A stretch of 7,500 nucleotides of DNA, from contig JAUVZE010000050.1 in NCBI GenBank assembly GCA_030602665.1, positions 1 to 7,500 of the forward strand, read 5' to 3'. A model generated the notes under the pieces. That model was not told the origin of the DNA and did no database searches. It was given only the letters and a program-made list of their open reading frames with translations. Origin of the DNA: Dehalococcoidia bacterium. GTDB lineage: Bacteria; Chloroflexota; Dehalococcoidia; Dehalococcoidales; JAUVZE01. Positions 1-4,743 of the stretch are shown here, in pieces. Position 1 is the stretch's first letter; the number at the start of each line of letters is the position of its first letter. A program made the position numbers and the translations under genes.

Positions 1-230
1 GCTACCCCATAGCCTATTTGAGAGATTGTATCCTTAATTTTGCTGAGGTTTACCTCGGAGGAGTCATATTCTACAATAGCCTTTTCCGAGGCAAAGCTCA
101 CGTTTGCCTGCTCTACCCCAGGTGTTTCCACCAGGCCCTTCTCGATGGTAGCGGCGCAGGTAGTGCAGGTCATTCCGGTTATGTGGATATGAGCCTTCTC
201 CGATTTCTTGGGCTTGGTCTTCTCTGCCAT
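1..230 (-). CDS. HMA-domain protein, probably N-terminus of a copper-translocating P-type ATPase (partial)
   Basis: Seen: reading leftwards from the ATG at 230-228, an open frame of 76 codons runs off the left edge. After a lysine-rich start (MAEKTKPKKSEK) comes one heavy-metal-associated domain with the metal-binding motif GMTCTTC (Cys22 and Cys25), followed by the typical fold ending near IGYGV. A GGAG ribosome site lies at 239-242, eight bases from the ATG. Known: this domain carries Cu(I) or another soft metal through the two cysteines, and it stands either alone as a CopZ-type chaperone or at the N-terminus of CopA-type export ATPases in the inner membrane. Inference: a CopA start is favoured because the frame is still open at the edge, but a long chaperone cannot be excluded. 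It lies 53 bases downstream of the SHOCT gene and is probably co-transcribed with it. Confidence 0.8.
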   Translation of the reverse strand, partial: MAEKTKPKKSEKAHIHITGMTCTTCAATIEKGLVETPGVEQANVSFASEKAIVEYDSSEVNLSKIKDTISQIGYGV

Positions 231-283
231 TATCTCTTCTCCAGCCCTGTCGACTTCTCTGGGTCATTGTTCTACGCTAAGAG

Positions 284-519
284 CTAGGACAAATCCTTCT
301 TGATCTGCTCAAACTCTTCTCTGGATATCTCCCCCTTGGCATAGCGCTCTTTAGCCACACCCAGCGGGTCACGCTTTGGGGCAGAGTCGCTTCGCCTAGT
401 TAGTTTCGTAATTCCCCAAACGATAAGAGCGATGAGCCCCCCCAAAATACCACCATCCATAACCCGCCGAAAGCCATCCACCAACCCATACCTACAGGCA
501 TATCCCACATGTGAAACAT
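284..519 (-). CDS. Small membrane SHOCT-domain protein, apparent frameshift in a G7 run
   Basis: Seen: the C-terminal part (DPLGVAKERYAKGEISREEF and on to KKDLS, stop at 286-284) is a clear SHOCT domain. It follows a hydrophobic segment (GGLIALIVWGITKLTRR). In that frame the only ATG is at 508, with no ribosome site. A much better start is the ATG at 519-517, seven bases from a perfect AGGAGG (527-532). Its frame reads MFHMWDMPVGMGWWMAFGG, then LWMVVFWGG, which is typical for the start of these proteins, but it runs into the wrong frame at seven C on the plus strand (437-443). One extra base there would give a continuous protein of 78 residues. Known: SHOCT proteins are short membrane-anchored proteins of uncertain role, often near metal-transport genes. 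Inference: either a sequencing indel or a real frameshift. The reading as a single broken gene is strong. Confidence 0.8.
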
Positions 520-526
520 TCTGCCA

Positions 527-532
527 CCTCCT
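527..532 (-). promoter_or_regulatory. Ribosome binding site that fixes the SHOCT gene start
   Basis: The minus strand reads AGGAGG here, seven bases before the ATG at 519-517. No comparable site precedes the downstream ATG at 508. This is the main reason to place the start in the other frame and to infer the frameshift. Confidence 0.75.
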
Positions 533-588
533 TGAGCAACATAAAAGAATCTGTCAGGTATTGCTTTTTTGTATCCTACTAATTTTAT

Positions 589-597
589 ATTATACCA
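589..597 (-). promoter_or_regulatory. Extended -10 promoter element for the leftward SHOCT/HMA pair
   Basis: The minus strand reads TGGTATAAT, which is a perfect TATAAT with the extended -10 TGn. Transcription would start near 582 and give a leader of about 60 bases before the SHOCT start. I see no good -35 box at 16-18 bases, which is tolerable for an extended -10 promoter. Confidence 0.5.
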
Positions 598-638
598 TCA
601 CGCCTCAGTTAACTCTAGCAGTAAACCGTAATGCTTTG

Positions 639-647
639 TGGTAAAAT
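639..647 (+). promoter_or_regulatory. Possible -10 element upstream of the truncated desulfurase gene
   Basis: The plus strand reads TGGTAAAAT, an extended -10-like element about 50 bases before the ATG at 697. No convincing -35 box is present and the region is A/T-rich, so chance matches are likely. It would be divergent from the leftward element at 589-597. Confidence 0.25.
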
Positions 648-696
648 ATAAGTAAATAGAATATAGGGTTGGCTCAGAGTTATTAGTGGTGTCGAT

Positions 697-1077
697 ATGA
701 GAAAAGTATATTTAGATAATGCCTCAACTACCCCTCTTCTCTCTGAGGTTCGGCAGTCGATGATACCGTTCCTGAATGAGGTTTTTGGCAACCCCTCCTC
801 GCTCCATGATTGGGGTGATACTGCCCGGGAAGCAGTGGACGCTGCACGGGCAAAAGTGGCTCAGCTTATCGGGGCCAATGCCGAGGAGATAATCTTCACC
901 GGCAGCGGCACTGAAAGCAATAATTTCGCCATTAAGGGGCTGGCGCTGGCTCAACAAAATAAGGGTAAGCATGTGGTACTCTCAGCTATAGAGCATTTCT
1001 CAGTGCTCCAATCAGCAAGAACCCTGGAGAAATGGGGCTTTGAGCTGAGCCCTCTCCACTTTTCGGATTTATCCTAA
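697..1077 (+). pseudogene. Truncated cysteine desulfurase (NifS/IscS class), N-terminal third only
   Basis: Known: the full enzyme (about 380-400 residues) is a PLP enzyme that takes sulfur from cysteine for Fe-S cluster and tRNA thiolation pathways. Seen: 126 codons with clear family motifs, namely YLDNASTTP (residues 5-13), FGNPSSLH (30-37), GTESNN (71-76) and AIEHFSVL (97-104), where His100 is the residue that stacks on PLP. The match continues to about GFELSPL and is then replaced by HFSDLS and a stop. The PLP-binding lysine and the catalytic cysteine loop lie in the missing two thirds. I find no trace of the rest in any frame between 1078 and the promoter at 1215. Inference: a 3'-deleted, inactive copy. 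The desulfurase that begins at 7345 is clearly different in sequence, so this is not a recent duplicate of it. The ATG has only a weak GGTG upstream. Confidence 0.85.
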
Positions 1078-1214
1078 CCCGCTCATTAGCCTCTTCCTAG
1101 CGCAATCATAAGTAATAGTTGTTGTTCCTCATTCTCTTTCACGACACTTCAAGTGCACCTTGTTCCGGGAGCCGTATTCCAGGAATGGCATATTTACTGA
1201 GCCGGAAAAGGCTA

Positions 1215-1243
1215 TTGACAATCCTCCCGTCTTGTGATATTAT
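1215..1243 (+). promoter_or_regulatory. Sigma-70 promoter of the Rrf2 regulator and sulfur operon
   Basis: The -35 box TTGACA (1215-1220, perfect), a 17-base spacer and the -10 box TATTAT (1238-1243, five of six) make this the best promoter in the window. Transcription should start near 1250, giving a leader of about 35 bases before the regulator ATG at 1284. Confidence 0.8.
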
Positions 1244-1268
1244 TGACTATATTGGTCATAATTGTCAA
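1241..1268 (+). promoter_or_regulatory. Candidate Rrf2/IscR-type operator overlapping -10 and transcription start
   Basis: An imperfect palindrome is centred near 1251: TTGAC (1243-1247), seven bases, then GTCA (1255-1258), with A/T flanks that are also nearly symmetric. A further ATTGTCAA (1261-1268) is the exact reverse complement of TTGACAAT (1215-1222) around the -35 box. Known: Fe-S members of the Rrf2 family such as IscR bind palindromes containing TTGACT-like half sites and repress their own promoter. Inference: the regulator encoded directly downstream represses itself here by blocking RNA polymerase. Confidence 0.55.
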
Positions 1269-1283
1269 CAAAGAGGTGGGTCA

Positions 1284-1727
1284 ATGAAGCTTTCTACTAG
1301 AGGACGATATGGAACCAGGGCACTGTTAGAGCTAGCCCTTCACCATAGAGAGGGACCGGTTCCCTTAAAAGATATCGCCCAAAGTCAGCAGATTCCACTA
1401 CAGTATCTAGAGCATTTAATCACTCCCCTAGTAACAGCGGGAATAATAAGGAGCACACCAGGGGCACGGGGTGGTGTCTGGTTAGCTAGGTCTCCCCAGA
1501 AGATAAAGCTTAGTGAGGTGATAGGACTTCTTGAAGGTTCAATTGCTCTGGTAGAGTGTATCAGTGATCCCAAATACTGCCCCCGCTCTGACTTTTGTGT
1601 TACCCGGGATATCTGGGGTGAACTGAAAAAGGTAATGGATGAAGTATTGGAGTCTACGACCTTGCAGGATTTGGTGGAGCGGCAAAAGAGGAAAGGGCAA
1701 CCTGAAGAGGTGATGTACCACATATAA
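1284..1727 (+). CDS. Rrf2-family transcriptional regulator, Fe-S (IscR-like) type
   Basis: A DNA-binding regulator of 147 residues, the usual Rrf2 length. Seen: the classic start MKLSTRGRYGTRALLELAL, a winged helix-turn-helix (about residues 25-70, with GARGGVWLARSP as the wing), a linking helix, and three cysteines in C-X6-C-X5-C spacing (Cys92, Cys99, Cys105), ending in CVTRDIW. Known: in IscR three cysteines at this place hold a [2Fe-2S] cluster that changes DNA target choice. Some Rrf2 proteins (CymR) instead sense cysteine through CysK and lack these cysteines. The ATG at 1284 is chosen over earlier starts because it has GAGGTG at 1273-1278 and matches the family start. An earlier ATG at 1119 would lie upstream of the promoter. 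Context: it is the first gene behind a strong promoter and is followed 48 bases later by cysK, so it probably controls the sulfur genes downstream and itself. Confidence 0.92.
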   Translation: MKLSTRGRYGTRALLELALHHREGPVPLKDIAQSQQIPLQYLEHLITPLVTAGIIRSTPGARGGVWLARSPQKIKLSEVIGLLEGSIALVECISDPKYCPRSDFCVTRDIWGELKKVMDEVLESTTLQDLVERQKRKGQPEEVMYHI

Positions 1728-1775
1728 GTTTATCAAGTGGTAACTCCAACGAGGTGTGTAAAAAGGGGAATTAGG

Positions 1776-2789
1776 ATGGCAGAGACATTTCAAAAAGTAG
1801 CGAAGCTACAGTATAAAACAGTAGAGATACCCAAGTTAGCCAGAGGCATAGCCGTGGATTCGACCGAGTTAATCGGGAATACGCCCTTGGTCAGATTGAA
1901 CCGAATAGTTGTGGGGACGAAGGCAGAGGTGGTAGCCAAGCTTGAGTCCTTTAATCCGTTAGGCAGCGTGAAGGACAGGATAGGAGTATCAATGATTGTT
2001 GACGCTGAGGAGAAAGGGCTCATCAACAAAGATACAGTGATAATTGAGCCTACCAGTGGCAATACAGGCATTGCTCTTGCCTTTGTGTGCGCCGCCAGAG
2101 GATACAAACTCATCCTTACTATGCCTGACACTATGTCCCTGGAACGGAGACAACTCCTATCTGTCTTCGGTGCCGAGTTGGTGCTAACCCCCGGGGTAGA
2201 GGGAATGCTAGGAGCGGTGAGGAAAGCCGAACAATTGGTGGCAGAGAACCCTAATTATCTTATGCCCCAGCAGTTTAAGAACCCGGCCAATCCAGAAATA
2301 CATCGCCTGACCACAGCTGAGGAGATCTGGAGGGATACCAACGGCGGGATAGATATTCTGATATCGGGGGTTGGAACCGGAGGAACGATTACCGGGGTGG
2401 CCGAGGTGATAAAGAAGAGGAAGCCTGAATTTAGAGCCATTGCTGTTGAGCCAGCCGATTCCCCGGTTCTCTCCGGGGGAAAGCCTGGATCACACAAGAT
2501 TCAGGGTATTGGGGCTGGCTTTGTCCCAGAGGTGTTGAGAAAAGATTTGGTTGATGAAATCGTTAAGGTCACCAATGAAGATGCGGAAATAATGGCGAGA
2601 AGATTAGCCAAAGAGGAAGGGATACTGGCCGGCATATCGGGAGGGGCAGCAACCTGGGCAGCTCTGGAGGTAGCCAAAAGGCCAGCCAACGAGGGGAAGC
2701 TCATAGTAGTGGTTTTACCTGATACCGGTGAACGCTATCTATCTACCTGGCTTTTTCAAGAGCTTTATCAATCTGCGCAGAGTATATAA
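1776..2789 (+). CDS. cysK: Cysteine synthase (O-acetylserine sulfhydrylase)
   Basis: This PLP enzyme makes cysteine from O-acetylserine and sulfide in the cytoplasm. Seen: 337 residues with ELIGNTPLVRL (31-41), NPLGSVKDR with the PLP lysine at Lys66, PTSGNTG (92-98, substrate loop), GTGGTITG (PLP phosphate site), GISGGAATWAAL and VLPDTGERYLST. All catalytic motifs are intact. The ATG at 1776 has AAGGGGA at 1763-1769. A GTG at 1737 in the same frame has no ribosome site. About 27 residues precede the usual family start near SITELIGNTP, so the protein is somewhat longer than most CysK (305-325). It is 48 bases behind the Rrf2 gene and probably in the same operon. Its stop codon is followed directly and in frame by cysE sequence. 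CysM or a cystathionine beta-synthase-like enzyme is possible, but CysK is the best fit. Confidence 0.93.
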   Translation: MAETFQKVAKLQYKTVEIPKLARGIAVDSTELIGNTPLVRLNRIVVGTKAEVVAKLESFNPLGSVKDRIGVSMIVDAEEKGLINKDTVIIEPTSGNTGIALAFVCAARGYKLILTMPDTMSLERRQLLSVFGAELVLTPGVEGMLGAVRKAEQLVAENPNYLMPQQFKNPANPEIHRLTTAEEIWRDTNGGIDILISGVGTGGTITGVAEVIKKRKPEFRAIAVEPADSPVLSGGKPGSHKIQGIGAGFVPEVLRKDLVDEIVKVTNEDAEIMARRLAKEEGILAGISGGAATWAALEVAKRPANEGKLIVVVLPDTGERYLSTWLFQELYQSAQSI

Positions 2790-3254
2790 ATCGGTAGGCG
2801 TTTCTTTATTGACCATGGAGCTGGGGTGGTCATCGGGGAGGCAGCCGAAGTAGGAGATGATGTGTTGATGTATCAGGGGGTTGTTCTCGGAGGAACAACT
2901 CTAAGGAAGGAGAAGAGCCATCCCACAATCGGCAACAATGTTGTAATAGGGACCGGGGCAGTGGCGCTATGTGCTATCACTATAGGAGGCGGGGCCAGGA
3001 TTGGTTCAGGCTCAGTAGTCATAAAATCAATTCCGCCCGGGGTTACGGTGGTGGGACTCTCAGGAAGAGTCGTCGCGGACCGCCATGAACCACTCTTGGA
3101 CCTGGAGCACGGGAAGTTGCCTGACCCTGTCACTGAAACACTCAAGCTTATCATAGAAGAACAGGATAAATTGAAACAGCGTGTAAGCCGATTGGAGCCC
3201 TCAAGGGAGCCTGTGCTCACTGCAGGTGGACCAGAAAAACGAGAAAGAGGATAA
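2790..3254 (+). pseudogene. cysE: Serine acetyltransferase lacking its N-terminal domain (cysE remnant)
   Basis: Known: CysE makes O-acetylserine, the substrate of CysK. Seen: starting right after the cysK stop (2787-2789), the same frame reads IGRRFFIDHGAGVVIGEAAE and continues through hexapeptide (left-handed beta-helix) repeats, including YQGVVLGGTTL, HPTIGNN and GARIGSGSVV, to LEHGKLPDPV and a charged tail. The usual helical N-terminal domain (about 70 or more residues) is absent. The catalytic Asp-His pair of the family (DH, 2811-2816) lies before the first canonical start, a GTG at 2826 with GGAG at 2817-2820. A protein of 142 residues from that GTG would therefore lack the active-site histidine. 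The C-terminus does not end in isoleucine, as needed for classic CysK binding. Inference: a 5'-deleted gene or an assembly deletion, and less likely a readthrough fusion with CysK. Confidence 0.8.
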
Positions 3255-3258
3255 GCGA

Positions 3259-3315
3259 ATGAAGGTGATGATAACCCTATGGCTCATGTGTTGCCCGAAA
3301 GGGCTAATACGGTAA
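3259..3315 (+). other. Possible 18-codon leader ORF with a Cys-Cys pair and overlapping hairpins
   Basis: In the 88-base gap before the HcyBio gene, an ATG at 3259 with AGAGG eight bases upstream opens MKVMITLWLMCCPKGLIR and stops at 3313-3315. The sequence after the two cysteine codons can form two exclusive hairpins: GCCC-GAAA-GGGC (3293-3304), or TGTTGCC (3289-3295) with GGTAACA (3311-3317, one G-U pair). A cysteine-sensing leader is conceivable in a sulfur operon. However, there is no U-run terminator, and ORFs this short arise by chance. Confidence 0.2.
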
Positions 3316-3342
3316 CAAGATTAAAGTTTTGGAGGGTAACAC

Positions 3343-4554
3343 ATGACAAAGACAATCATAGAAATCAATGAGAAGATTCGCAAGGGAGAGGCGGTGGTAG
3401 TGACCGCCGAGGAAGTAATCGAAGTCACTAAGAAGAAAGGTCTAAAGGAGGCAGCCAAAGAGGTGGATGTGGTAACTACCGGTACCTTTGGCCCAATGTG
3501 TTCTTCCGGCGCCTTTCTCAACATAGGGCATGCTGAGCCAAGGATAAAACTTGGCGGTGGCAAGGTTTACTTGAACGATATTCCAGTCTATGCCGGGCTG
3601 GCCGCTGTAGATATTTTCCTTGGAGTGACTGCTATCCCTGAGGATGACCCTAGAAATAAGCTCTATCCTGGTGAGTTCAGTTATGGCGGCGGCCATGTAA
3701 TCGAGGACCTAGTAGCTGGGAAGGATATCAGGCTGGTAGCCACTGCCTATGGGACAGACTGCTACCCGAGGAAAAAGCTGGAAACCCTGATTAACATAAA
3801 TGACCTCAACGAGGCGGTGCTGTTCAATATCAGGAATGCCTACCAGAACTACAACGTGGCAGTGAACCTCTCCGATAGGACTATTTATACCTATATGGGG
3901 GTGCTTAAGCCAAGTCTGGGAAATGCTAACTACTGTAGCGCTGGACAGCTTTCACCACTCCTCAATGACCCCTACTATAAGACTATAGGTATAGGGACAA
4001 AGATTTTCCTGGGAGGAGGGATTGGCTATGTTGCCTGGCAGGGTACACAGCATAACCCCAATGCCCTTCGTGGAGATAATGGTGTGCCGAGGCGACCAGC
4101 AGGAACACTGGCGGTAATTGGCGACTTAAAACAGATGAAGCCCGAGTGGCTCCGTGGGACAAGCATGTTGGGCTATGGCTGTACCACAACGGTGGGCATC
4201 GGTGTTCCCATACCCATACTCTCTGAAGAAGTCCTCCGTTATACAATAGTGAGGGATGCCGACATTTTCGCTCCTATCGTAGACTATTCCGAGACTTACC
4301 CCCAGAGGAAACCGGACATTCTCGGTGAGGTTAGTTATGCCCAACTCAAGAGCGGGAAGATAGAAGTTCACAGTAAGGAAGTACCTACCGCCTCTCTCTC
4401 CAGCTATCCTAAGGCAGTGGAAATCGCCAGTATCTTGAAAAACTGGATACAGAAAGGCGAATTCCTCCTGACTGAGCCGGTGGCACCGCTGCCCGGGGTA
4501 GAATCGGGCATAACCTTCAAGAATCTTAAGGAGCGCCCGATAGAAGAGGCTTAA
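3343..4554 (+). CDS. Homocysteine biosynthesis protein, HcyBio (DUF39) family
   Basis: A protein of 403 residues, full length for the single-domain form. Seen: family-typical segments TTGTFGPMCSSGAFLN (Cys53), KLGGGKVYLNDIPVYAGLAA, GEFSYGGGHVIEDLVAGK, ATAYGTDCYPRKK (Cys140), NANYCSAGQLSPLLNDP, GTKIFLGGGIGYVAWQGTQH and MLGYGCTTTVGIGVPIPIL. Known: in methanogens the homologue MA1821, with a ferredoxin-like partner, is needed to turn aspartate semialdehyde plus a sulfur donor into homocysteine, and conserved cysteines are important. Archaeal forms often carry CBS domains, which are absent here. The ATG is set by GGAGGG (3331-3336), six bases upstream. Context: directly after the cysteine genes, consistent with a second sulfur-fixing branch leading to methionine. 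No NIL/ferredoxin partner gene follows inside the window. Family call firm, exact reaction inferred. Confidence 0.9.
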   Translation: MTKTIIEINEKIRKGEAVVVTAEEVIEVTKKKGLKEAAKEVDVVTTGTFGPMCSSGAFLNIGHAEPRIKLGGGKVYLNDIPVYAGLAAVDIFLGVTAIPEDDPRNKLYPGEFSYGGGHVIEDLVAGKDIRLVATAYGTDCYPRKKLETLININDLNEAVLFNIRNAYQNYNVAVNLSDRTIYTYMGVLKPSLGNANYCSAGQLSPLLNDPYYKTIGIGTKIFLGGGIGYVAWQGTQHNPNALRGDNGVPRRPAGTLAVIGDLKQMKPEWLRGTSMLGYGCTTTVGIGVPIPILSEEVLRYTIVRDADIFAPIVDYSETYPQRKPDILGEVSYAQLKSGKIEVHSKEVPTASLSSYPKAVEIASILKNWIQKGEFLLTEPVAPLPGVESGITFKNLKERPIEEA

Positions 4555-4743
4555 ACGAAGAGAATGTAAATGGACGGGGGTAGAACACGCGAAAGTAAAA
4601 GCAGCCCGTAACGTCGATGATTTGATTGATGAGCTAGAACAGGCACAAGCCCCGATGAAGGAGTGGGGAGTGTCTTATGGCAGAGCTTTGCGTCGAAAGT
4701 GCGAGGGAAAAGGAAGGGGGTATAGGCTTAAAGGATTACAAAA
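4555..4743 (+). other. 189-base spacer with an unexplained open frame
   Basis: This gap lies between the HcyBio gene and the ABC permease. No terminator or good promoter is visible. One frame is open from 4544 to its stop at 4754-4756 and has a protein-like stretch (ARNVDDLIDELEQAQAPMKE) followed by a basic part, but no ATG or GTG with a ribosome site at its beginning. Its first in-frame ATG is at 4655. It could be the relic of a lost gene or chance. The end of the gap is purine-rich and supplies the AAAGGA ribosome site (4730-4735) of the permease. Confidence 0.35.

Noticed and set aside
432..644. Plus-strand frame opposite the SHOCT gene and divergent promoter region
   Set aside because: It lacks a ribosome site and family resemblance, and it covers the promoter and the better-supported minus-strand gene.
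1176..1186. ATTCCAGGAAT palindrome upstream of the Rrf2 promoter as an operator
   Set aside because: It is a perfect but very short palindrome lying 28 bases before the -35 box, without a second copy. It could be chance, and the TTGAC-based palindrome on the promoter is a better candidate.
1057..1214. Insertion-sequence remnant after the truncated desulfurase
   Set aside because: No terminal inverted repeats, target duplication or recognisable transposase fragment could be found in either strand, so no mobile element is claimed.
1119..1283. Upstream extension of the Rrf2 frame from an ATG at 1119
   Set aside because: The added 55 residues resemble no Rrf2 protein, span the promoter and operator, and the ATG at 1284 has its own ribosome site and the classic family start.
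1737..1775. GTG start for cysK at 1737
   Set aside because: No ribosome site lies before it and it is only ten bases after the Rrf2 stop. The ATG at 1776 has a clear AAGGGGA.
3293..3304. GCCC-GAAA-GGGC hairpin as an intrinsic terminator
   Set aside because: The stem is only four pairs and no U run follows. The downstream gene has its own ribosome site and appears to belong to the same run.
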